From assembly GCA_028641055.1 (NCBI GenBank), contig CM054062.1, forward strand, positions 134,086,682 through 134,150,681: a DNA stretch of 64,000 bases, written 5' to 3'. Below, piece after piece: positions 46,189-56,302 of this stretch. A program made the position numbers and the translations under genes. The stretch is from Alopecurus myosuroides (taxonomy: Eukaryota; Streptophyta; Magnoliopsida; Poales; Poaceae). How positions within the stretch are numbered: position 1 is the first letter of the stretch; every line of letters starts with the position of its first letter. The notes under the pieces are model-generated. The model ran no database searches and was not told where the DNA came from. It saw nothing but the letters and a program-made list of their open reading frames with translations.

Positions 46189-49100
46189 TGTCGCACACGG
46201 ACTTCTAGAGGATACACACAGCCCGCTAAACAGTAGATAATTGGCTTACGGGGCCTACCTGCACCCGCATCTCAATATGAGTAGGCCAACACGTAAACGT
46301 GTGACAACCATCCTCTACTATTCATCGTCTGTGAAACCATCCAATAGGAATCCGAATACTTCCATTGACGTACTTCATAACATACACACATGGTACGTCA
46401 ACGACATTTGAACAAGTGATATCACAACAAATCTCTCAGACACAAAGAAATAGAAATAAGTGGCAAAAGCTCTCACTAGAGCAGAGATAGGAAATACAGT
46501 CATGCAGAGGACACATGTCCCAACAAGTCATCATTACATCACAGCGGAAGCATCCAAAGTGTCTGAGTACAGACAAGATCCAAATAGGCCTAAGAGGCCG
46601 GAAACGAAAAGAACGGAGCCCATCCACGAAGTCTCGGATCCTGCCCGGGTCCGCTATCTACTCGTCAGCAGCCTCGTCATACTCCACGTAGTAGCCACCA
46701 TGGGGATCCTCAGAAACGTAGTCTGCAAAACCAGCAGCTCCAAAGGGGTCAGTACGGACGAGTACTGGCAAGCAAGACGCACAAGATACCAAAGTGTACC
46801 CGACAACACCAGGTACAGATGCTTTAGGTTCAACGGAAGATAGGTGATACAAAGGTGCGGCAGCGGGCTGCACTAACCAACTACAGAGACACGCTACAAC
46901 ATCCGGCTAAAAGAAAGGGGTAAGGTAGCTCATCGGAGCCAACTACCACTAACCTCAAACAAACCCATCCTGGATCTCGCCCCTTATCCAAAGAAGCAAC
47001 CCGAGGATAACCCACACAGTTGGATTAATGAGGGTTCAGGTTATTGTGTCAATAAGCCTATTACTAGTCAAATTATTATTAATTAGGTGTAAGTTGTCTA
47101 ATCCTTGCTAGCCAGCCCTATCACCAAGTCATCCATAACCGCGGACAACACGGCTTCTCGAGAAGATTTAACCCTGCAGGGATGCACCAATTTGGTCGTA
47201 CACGTAAGAATAAACCGCCAGGCGGGGATCAAACCCACCAAGCAGGCCACTCAACACAACCCAACTCTTCTTCGCATCAAGCCCAAAGAACCCCGTGCAA
47301 TTGAGCGCAAGGCTAATCAAGCCCCACGAAGAAAAGGGGACCCTCATAGCACTCTAAGAACGTGTCTCCCTAAATGCCGACTACAAAAGTTACCACCCTG
47401 GCGCCAAGGGTTCGCACCTGCATATGCATGCGGCAAATGGAAAACCCGAACTAAATGAGGCGATTTGGACGAGATGCGAATCGAATCAAAGTTGCGGGGG
47501 GCGCCCATACACGCTTCCCACATGCGGTTAGCGCGCTCATCATGGATCTAGAGGACAAGAACTTTTCCTGAGTTCAACACTAGCAGGCCTCAAAACCATA
47601 CCCGGCCTCCTGCCGGTGCCTTATCATGAAATTAGTATTACCTCAAATATAAACAGGTTGGTGTTTAAATATCGAGCCCCCAGAACATAATAAATATGGT
47701 AAAAGAAATAACGGACATCAGACTCGAGCACAACAACCCTAAGCATGCTAGTAAGACACAGGCAACAGGCAACAGGGTTATAGGTGTGGAGGTGAGGCTA
47801 TATCAGGGTTACAGGATAACATGTGATAGGATCGGGACACAAGCAACGGATCATAAGGCTAGCAGATTAGACAACGGAAAGTATCGGTATCAAGTGTGGA
47901 AAAGTACACAATGGTTCAGGTGAGTGAATACTTGCCTGCAAACTCAGTAGCCTGGTACTGGGCTAACTCCTCTGAAGTGGTGTCGTAAACCTCGTCTGTC
48001 TCAACATCGTCGTCTATTCGAGAAGAAGCAAACAAACCACGAAGAGAGACGACAATCAATAACATGGCATAATGCACAAACATGGGATGATGCATGACAG
48101 TTTAAATGGTGCATCAAGATAAACTATTAGACATAAGAAACAATTTTTAAATGGACCCATATGCAATTTGAATTGCATTTGGTAAAAGCCCATGTGCATT
48201 AATAGTGGATTTAATGAACTACAAGTAAACATTAAGTTAAAGTGGATTAAATGGATGCTGCATGATGAAAACGGCAAGGAAACAACTTTAGCTTCTTTTT
48301 GATACTTCATTTGCCAAATTTGGAATTTTAATTATTAAGTTATGAGCTTTGCCATTTTAAATGATTTAAAAATCAGCATTGAAAATGGTGACAATTTTAT
48401 TTATGCAAAACCTTGATATTAGTTCATAATTGGGTAGACAATTTAATTCTGATTGGAAAACATGTGAATTTGGAACTAAATTGACCAAGTTATGAATTAA
48501 ACAAATTTAAATGAGTTAATTCAAGTATAGAAAGGTGCATGAATTTTATTTGCTCAAAACATTAAATAAAATTCATATTGGACAAGATTATAATTTTCTG
48601 GTTTATAAACATATTTTACAAGTTGAAATTGGATTTAATTTGACCAAGTTATGATTTATGCAATTTTAAATGATATGAATAAAGTATAGAAAATTGCTTA
48701 AATTTTAGTTTGTCAAAACAGCAAACAAAAGGCATATTTGGAAAATTCAGGGAATTTTGAATGGAATACATATTTTATTGTTCAAATTTGGAGTTTGGAT
48801 GACAAAGTTATGGGCATTTGAATTACAGGGACTTTTCTGCTAGTTTTTAAAAGTTACAAGGACCTTTCTGTGAGGTCAGGGGCTTAACTGTGAAAAGAAA
48901 ACAGATCTGGATCTGAGATCCATATCCACCTCGCAGTGACCCAGCAAGAGTCACTAAAAAGGGGGCCCTAGGCCACGGTGGCGCCTGCGTGGTAGGGTGG
49001 CTGCTGACCGTGCCACACGGGTCACAGACAGGTGGGTCCAGCGCGCGCGCGTGGCAAGGCCAAAAAAAGTGGGGGTTTTATTCCGCGCGGAGGGACCAAA

Positions 49101-50316
49101 CCCGCGACGTGCGCGCGGTGCGGATGGAACCGAACCACTGGGCTGTTGCTCTGCTTGTGATAGTTCTGGCGTTCGGGTTCTTTTGAGGAGAGAAAATCGT
49201 CAGCTAACTGAAACTGACGAAACTGAAGTTTCGACAGACACTACGAAGAAACGCCGGTGATCGCCGGCTGTTCGTCGTTGCTCTGGTGCTCGAAGGGAAA
49301 CGAGCTGGCAGGGGATGGAACAAGGGGCTCACCGCGGGCTCTTGGCGAAACTGGAGAGGACGACGAGGTCGGAGGAGGGCGTGACGAGGCAGCAGAGGGA
49401 GCGACGGTGTCGCCGCGTCTGTGGTGGCCGGCGGAGACGTCGAGGAAGCGTGCGTCACCCCTAGGCCATCTCCGGCCCGGAAACTCGACGTGGAGGGAGC
49501 CCGTGCCCCGGGGTTTCCATTCCCGGGCACGACACGGCGCGGGGCAGGCTAGGGATGCGGCGGCGTGCAAGGCTCTGAAGGTGTGTTCCCTGTTTGGTGG
49601 CAAGTTTCAGGAAAAAAGAAAGAAAGCAGAGAGAAGGGAGAAGGAGTGGATGGCGGCGCAGGGAGAAGCAAGGAGGGGAAGGAGAAACTAGGGTTAGGGT
49701 TGGTCTTCGGGGATTAAGTAGAGGGAGGAGGGAGCAGGTGGGGGAGGACCTCCCTTTTCTCTATCTCCGTACGAAGGAGGAAGACGACAGCGATGGGAGG
49801 CGCTTGGGCCTGGTTTTAGGGGGTTGTAGGTGGCCTGGGCCGGCCTGTTGGCTGGCCTGGCTGCCTCCCCCCCTTTTTTCTTTTCTTTTTTATACCCTTT
49901 TCTTTTGTAGAAAATAAAAGAGGAGAAAGAAAGGATTTTTTGGATCCAACAATTTTGGTGATAAATTTTTATAAGTTCCTTATTGAAAAAGCCCAGTTGC
50001 ACCAACTTTTGTTTTTTAAAATTTCAAATATTTGTTGCTGTTTGAATTTGAAATGAAATTGCTTGAATTTTGCAATAATTGAATTATTTGAAAACTTAAC
50101 CAAGTTTCTCATTTGGAAAATCAAATTTATGGTAAGCAATTAAACTATTTGATTTGAATATTTTATTTGAAAAGTTGTAACAGACCAAGTGTGAATCATA
50201 TTGATTTGAATTTATTTGAAATTCCACACATGAATGCATTATGATGACATGATGCAAGACTTAAATTTAACCAGAAACAAAGCAATTGGGATTGTTTCCA
50301 TACTTGGGATGTTACA
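46189..50316 (-). repeat. Z2 3' LTR
   Basis: On the minus strand it starts TGTAACATCCCAAGTATGG at 50316 and ends GTGCGACA at 46189. Close match to 56303-60444 with a few indels, for example in the C run near 49870 compared with 59988. Confidence 0.95.
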
Positions 50317-50332
50317 AAACGCCCCCCCTTGA
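50317..50332 (-). other. Z2 polypurine tract
   Basis: Minus-strand AAGGGGGGGCGTTT directly before the 3' LTR start at 50316. The equivalent in Z1 is AAGGGGGGTAGTC. Confidence 0.8.
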
Positions 50333-50353
50333 AGGAATCGCGCCCCGAGATTC

Positions 50354-53300
50354 CTACTGAGAAGAGAAAAGGTCCGGATACTTCTTTCGAAGATCCTCTT
50401 CGGTCTCCCATGTTGTCGGAATGATGAGACCACTGCACTTTTAAGAACTTGGTGCTCTTGTTGCGAGTTTTGCGCTCGGTCTCATCGAGAATGCGAATAG
50501 GGTGCTCTTCATAAGAGAGGTCTTCTTGCAGTTCAATGGAATCATGATCAACTGCACGACCTGGATCTTTGAAGCACCTCTTGAGCTGTGACACGTGAAA
50601 GACATCGTGCACCTTGGATAGATTTTCAGGAAGTTCAAGACGATAGGCATTTTCTGCACGCCTTGAGAGAATGTTGAAGGGACCAATATATCTTGGTGCA
50701 AGCTTTACTTTGACACCAAAACGATGAGTGCCTCTGAGGGCAGTTACACGGAGATATGCTTTGTCTCCAGCTGCATAGACCATGTCCCTGTGTTTGCTGT
50801 CATAGTAGCTTTTCTGACGAGACTGAGCAATCTTCAGATTGTCACGAATGATGCGAACTTTCTCTTCGGCCTCCTTAACAATGTCAGGGCCTAAGAGTGA
50901 ACGTTCACCAGCTCCAGACCAATTGATTGGACTCCTGCATCTACGACCATATAGAGCCTCGAATGGTGCCATGCCTAGACTTGCCTGGAAGCTGTTGTTG
51001 TAGGAGAATTCAGCATATGGAAGACATTCCTCCCATTTCATGCCAAAAGAGAGACCACATGCTCTGAGAATATCCTCGAGAATCTGATTGACTCTTTCGA
51101 CTTGTCCTTGAGACTGAGGATGATAGGCTGTGCTGAACAGAAGCTTGGTGCCCAAGGCTTCTTGAAAGCTTTTCCAGAAATGAGAAGTGAAGATGCTTCC
51201 ACGGTCTGAGCTTATTTCCAATGGAATACCATGAAGAGGAACAATCTTTGCTGTGTAGAGCTCTGCTAACTGACTAGCTGAGATTGTCTCTTTGACAGGA
51301 AAGAAGTGAGCGACTTTAGTGAGTCGATCAATGACAACGAAGATTGCATCGTTGCCCCTCTTGGACTTTGGGAAACCAGTGACAAAGTCCATTTCAATCA
51401 TGTCCCACTTCCATTCAGGGATTTTCAGAGGTTGGAGAAGACCGGCTGTTTTCTGATGAACTGCCTTGACACGCTGACAGACGTCGCATTCAGAAACGTA
51501 TTGAGCAATTTCACGTTTCATGCTAGGCCACCAATACAGTGTCTTGAGATCCTGGTACATCTTTGTACTTCCAGGGTGTATGGAGAGAGGAGTTTCATGA
51601 GCCTCCTTGAGAATGACATCTTTGAGACTTTGAATTTGAGGAACTGCAATGCGTCCTTCGAAGAACACAGTTCCCTTGTCATCAATTGAGAAGCACTCAA
51701 ATTTCTCATTGCCTGCATTGATGTGTTCTACAATCTTCTTGATTTCAGCATCACGAAGTTGTTCAGAACGAATCTTGTCCTCGAGAGTTGGACTGGCTGT
51801 CAAGTTTGCAAGATAGCCTTGAGGAACAAGACCAAGATTCAGTTTTTGGAATTCTTCATGAAGAGGAGGTTGGCTTTCCATGATCATGAGATTATTGCAA
51901 TACGATTTGCGACTGAGAGCATCGGCCATAACATTAGCCTTGCCTGGAGTGTAAGAAATGGTAAGATCAAAGTCTTTGATCTTTTCAATCCATCTCCTTT
52001 GTCTGAGGTTTAGATCTGGTTGAGTGAAGATGTACTTCAGACTCTTATGACCGGAAGAGATTTCAGTGCGATTACCCAACAAGTATTGTCTCCATTTATT
52101 GAGGGCAAACACAACTGCTGCGAGTTCAAGGTCATGAGTGGGATAATTGAGCTCATGTGTGTTCAACTGACGTGAAGCATAAGCCACAACTTGACGTTCT
52201 TGCATGAGAACTGCACCTAGACCTTGGAGAGAAGCATCACAGAATATTTGGAAAGGTTTGGAAGGATCTGGGCCAACCAGAACTGGTGTAGAAGTGAGTT
52301 TAGTCTTCAGGAGATTGAAGCTTTCATCACATTGTGGAGACCAGAAAAACTTCTTGTCCTTCTTTGTGAGGTCAGTGAGAGGTTTGGCAATCTTAGAGAA
52401 GTTTGGGATGAAGCGACGGCAATAGCTAGCCAAGCCAAGAAAACTTCTTACTTGCTTCACCGTCTTTGGAGGTTTCCAATCAACAATTGCTTTAACCTTT
52501 TCTGGATCAATGGCTATGCCCTTGGCAGAGATGACATGACCAAGATAAACGACTTCGGAAATCCAAAACTCACATTTGGAGAACTTGGCATAGAGACGAT
52601 GCTCGCGAAGCTTCATGAGAGTGAGACGAAGATGTTCTTCATGCTCTTCCTCGGATTTTGAGTAGACAAGAATGTCATCAAGATATACCACAACGAACTT
52701 GTCTAGGTATTCATGGAAGACAGAATTCATGAGTCGAGAGAAGGTCGCCGGTGCATTGGTGAGACCAAAGGACATGGCGGTGAATTCATATAGACCGTAG
52801 CGAGTGGTGAAGGCTGTCTTTGGAATATCCTCTTTTCTGATCTTTATTTGATGGTAACCCATTCTCAAGTCCAACTTGGAGAATATTGAGGCTCTAGCAA
52901 GTTGATCAAAAATATCATCGATGCGAGGAATTGGATACTTATTTTTGATGGTCTTCTCGTTAAGAGGACGATAGTCAACAATGAGTCTCTTTGTTTGATC
53001 CTTCTTCGCAACGAACAGAGTTGGGCAACCCCAAGCCGAGGAACTAGGTTGAATGTAACCTTTTTCCATGTACATATCAATTTGTTCCTTCAACAACTTC
53101 AGCTCGGGAGTTCCTATCTTGTAGGGATGCTTAGAGATTGGAGCAGTACCTGGTTCAAGTTCAATCACGAACTCAACAGCTCTGTCCGGAGGCATTCCTG
53201 GCAACTCTTCTGGAAAGACGTCAGGGAAGTCGCAAACCACCGGAACATTTTCAAGTGAAGGTAGAGGATTTGCATTGAGGGTGTATAGCTGACTGGAACT

Positions 53301-53930
53301 TGATTCATGTGGAGAATAGATTATCTGGCCAGAAGGGTGGAACAGAGTTATTGACTTTTGAGCACAGTCAATTCTTGCTTTATTGTCCTTCAGCCAATCC
53401 ATACCAAGAATGACATCAATGTCAGAATTTCCAAGCAACATGAGGGAAGCAAGAAATATGTGACCTTCAATTAAGATTTGATTGTCCTTACTTATCTTGG
53501 AATTCAACATTTGAGATCCCGGGGAGTGAACAGTGATCTGATTGTTTAGTGGAACCACAATTAGGTTGTTTGTTGTGGCAAAGGTCTTTGACACAAAAGA
53601 ATGTGATGCTCCGGTATCAAACAACACTTTAGCTAGAATAGAGTTTATGGGAAATGTACCGAGAACGACGTCAGGAGCTTCCTCAGCTTTGTCGATCTTG
53701 ACATGGTTCACCCTTGCGGTCCTCCCGACAGGCCTGTTGTTGGAGTTGAAGGCCTTAGGCGGGGGAGCGCGCACCATTGCCTGGTTTGTGTTAGGACGAG
53801 GTGGTGGTGGAGGTAGCTGCCTCTGCGTGCACTTGTCGGCGTAGTGTCCCGTCTGCTTGCACTTGTAGCATGTGACGACACGAGGAGGCCCTGGCCTTGG
53901 CTGCCCCATCGAAGCCCTTTGATCATGCAC
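50354..53930 (-). pseudogene. Z2 pol: knuckle, protease, RT, RNase H, integrase, chromodomain
   Basis: Counted from 53930: zinc knuckle C21-C24-H29-C34, protease DTGAS 105-109, RT YLDD 416-419, RNase H with D565, E602 and D670 but Gly627 where the family has Asp (SGHKSL for TDHKSL), integrase with H778, H785, C815, C818 and D848, D909, E945, and a chromodomain at about 1139-1172. Just after VQWSHHSD (about 50410-50435) the frame slips. In the correct frame the protein would end with a chromodomain tail and TAG at 50354; in the slipped frame it reads on into the LTR to 50196. The RNase H change and the slip make this copy defective. Confidence 0.9.
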
Positions 53931-54736
53931 CTGAGCAGGGTTGGGTGGCGGGGAGCGAAGCCTGGAGAAGTTTGGTCATATGGAGCCCGAGTGGCATCAC
54001 CATTTGGTACCCAGATGCGGCGCTTCTGCGGAGGGGTGGTCATGTTGGAGGAGGAACCACCCTCACGCGAGTGCTTGCGAGACTCCTCGAACGCCTTGCG
54101 CCCATTTTCTTCATTGAGCGTGGTGTTAACGAGATCCTCGAAGCTTTCGGCCTTGACATTGGTGAGGGCATACTTGAGTTCCGGGTTAAAGCCTCTGCGG
54201 AACCTTGCCATCTTTTTAGCTTCAGTGGACACCTCATCTCCAGCGTATCGAGCGAGGCGATTGAACTCACTCTGATACCGGATGACGTCCAACTTGCCCT
54301 GCTTGAGAGAGCAAAACTCTTCACGCATTCTTTCCATGAGACCATCTGGAATGTGGTGTTTCAGGAAGGCTTCCTTGAAACGATCCCACGTGACTGGCAT
54401 GCCAGTTCTCATGGCCTGGAAGTTTTCCCACCAAGAAGCTGCCTGACCCTTCAGCAAATAGGAGGCATACTTGACCTTGTCTTCTTCAGCTACGTGTGCA
54501 ATATCCAGAGCCTTGGCTATCTCACGGATCCAGTCATCAGCGTCTAGGGGCTCGCGTGTGGCCACGAAAGCTCTCGGACCCAGACTGAGAAACTCCTTGA
54601 TGCTCACTCGTGGAGCTGTCTGGTTGATGTGCTGATTAGCCTGAAACTGAGCCATCTGCGTCATGACTTGGGTCATCTGAGTCAACAGCTCCGTGATTGG
54701 CGGTGGTTCAGGCGTGGTGTTCCTTGTTGGCGGCAT
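53708..54736 (-). CDS. Z2 gag
   Basis: 342 codons from MPPTRN at 54736; the ATG follows TTCCATTCAGG. The Retrotrans_gag core is clear: [44 protein letters not shown], and [19 protein letters not shown] with [13 protein letters not shown] (about residues 65-195). From about residue 255 (PGFAPRH) the frame no longer fits: the proline-rich linker and zinc knuckle continue in the pol frame. A 1-nt indel near 53950-53990 therefore ends the true gag frame early. A programmed frameshift is possible but unusual in this lineage. Confidence 0.85.
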   Translation of the reverse strand: MPPTRNTTPEPPPITELLTQMTQVMTQMAQFQANQHINQTAPRVSIKEFLSLGPRAFVATREPLDADDWIREIAKALDIAHVAEEDKVKYASYLLKGQAASWWENFQAMRTGMPVTWDRFKEAFLKHHIPDGLMERMREEFCSLKQGKLDVIRYQSEFNRLARYAGDEVSTEAKKMARFRRGFNPELKYALTNVKAESFEDLVNTTLNEENGRKAFEESRKHSREGGSSSNMTTPPQKRRIWVPNGDATRAPYDQTSPGFAPRHPTLLRCMIKGLRWGSQGQGLLVSSHATSASRRDTTPTSARRGSYLHHHLVLTQTRQWCALPRLRPSTPTTGLSGGPQG

Positions 54737-54945
54737 CCTGAATGGAAATGCATTTTAGCACAACAATAGAAAAGGATAGACTTGGCAACTGAAATAGAGA
54801 TTACTCTAACGCATGAATAGATAACCAAAAGGTACACCATCACATGTTCAAGTACATCAGAATATCCAACACACCATAAATGGTTCGAATACCAAAGGAT
54901 AACTAAACATAGCTAAGAATGGATACATCGGTACTCCCATGCTCA

Positions 54946-55761
54946 TCACGCAGGACGGCGGCGAGGAGTACGACGAGAGGTACGGTGAGGAGTACGTCCA
55001 TGAAAGTAGGTGGAACGACGATCCACGTAGATCTGACGTGGTCTGAGACCGACTCTAGGCGTGGTGAAGTACATAGCGTCGACTCCCTGTGCTCCAAAGC
55101 GGGGAATCCCAGTGTAACCCGCACCAAGGTTAAGGAGTGGACCTCTGATCGGCTCGTAACCTCCGGCATCTGGCAGACGACGCCCCACTGGCTGATCGAA
55201 ACGTGCAAAGCATTCGTCTCCAACAAAGTCTGTGGTGTAAGTCGCCAGACGAGTCAAAGCAAGGTAAAGTTGCTCTCTGACTGAAGCCAACTCCTGAGAT
55301 AGTGTGCGGGCAACTACGTCACTGTGTCTCACAAACTGAGCGGTGGTGTGCAGCCTGGAGTTATCATGCTCGTAAACGTCCAAGTTGTCGTAGAGAGTGA
55401 AGTGAGCACCCTCCGAAGTGATGTAACCACGGGGGATGTGGCGATAAATAGAATCGTCAAATCCCCAGTAGTCAGCACGAAGGACGGTGAGGCTCACATA
55501 AGCTGCCTGCTGCACAGCCATATCCACTGTGGAACCCACTGCCTCGTAGCGGTGGACTACGCTCATGCCATCATCTGACAGAATGTAGACGACAGCCTGG
55601 TAGTAGGTCTGCTCAAACTCTCGCTGCTGCTCGTACACCTGGTACTCTGGTGCCCAACGGAACCCCAGAAAAGTGACCATGTCTCTCAGCATCTCCGGAT
55701 AACCGGTAGTGCTCTCACAACGAGTCATACGAACCACCTGTGGGTAGAACCTGAGATCCAT
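54946..55761 (-). CDS. Z2 additional ORF upstream of gag (dsRBD-like pattern)
   Basis: The frame is open from 55902, but the ATG at 55761 is the likely start: upstream residues look non-coding and the ATG follows CTGCAG, a possible splice acceptor. The 271-residue product starts MDLRFYPQVVR. Near its N-terminus it has PEMLRDMVTFLGFRWAPEY, tyrosine strands (YYQAVVYIL) and the helix AVQQAAYVSLTVLR: the order and spacing of a dsRNA-binding domain. The Z1 ORF (10056-10367) has the same pattern. The C-terminal third is Arg-rich (HRTSRRTPRRRPA), fit for nucleic-acid binding. The function is inferred. Confidence 0.6.
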   Translation of the reverse strand: MDLRFYPQVVRMTRCESTTGYPEMLRDMVTFLGFRWAPEYQVYEQQREFEQTYYQAVVYILSDDGMSVVHRYEAVGSTVDMAVQQAAYVSLTVLRADYWGFDDSIYRHIPRGYITSEGAHFTLYDNLDVYEHDNSRLHTTAQFVRHSDVVARTLSQELASVREQLYLALTRLATYTTDFVGDECFARFDQPVGRRLPDAGGYEPIRGPLLNLGAGYTGIPRFGAQGVDAMYFTTPRVGLRPRQIYVDRRSTYFHGRTPHRTSRRTPRRRPA

Positions 55762-56288
55762 CTGCAGATGATCGGGGAAGCTTTGATTAGACGCCGGTAG
55801 AAAAACTGAAGTGGCAAGCAACAACAAGGTTCCAACGGACGAAAAGGATCTTGAGAAGAACAGGATATCGAAGCAACATTTGGGAAACACGAGACCAAAC
55901 ACTCCTGAGGTACTACGGAAAACCCATCCGGGCTTCTAGAGGATCAATATCTACTTCTTAAGGAATAGAGGATCTGCTTCCGGGGCTTATGTGCCTCCGT
56001 TCTCAATCGTGAGTAGGAAACATGAAAATCATGTCACAACCACCTCCATTCCTATGGTCTAGTAGATATAACCATCCTAGAGAAACCAGGATACGTGAAA
56101 TCCTAACTTGAAAGTTTAGATGAGAAGAGAAAACAACGTTGCACTTCCTTACCAGAAAAAGGAAGGGTGGGTGGGGAAAGAAATAAAAGAACAGAATTCC
56201 TACTCTCACGTTTCATTTTTCCTATATAGCTACAAAATAGTTTCTAGACTCAACTGCGACCAGTAAAAGGGATCCTACACGCAGATTG

Positions 56289-56300
56289 GCTCTGATACCA
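56289..56300 (-). other. Z2 primer binding site (initiator tRNA-Met)
   Basis: TGGTATCAGAGC on the minus strand, two bases after the 5' LTR; fixes the minus orientation. Confidence 0.92.
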
Positions 56301-56302
56301 TT

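Noticed and set aside
53542..54547. Plus-strand frames opposite Z2 gag (143 and 216 codons)
   Set aside because: Shadow frames of the gag-pol coding strand.
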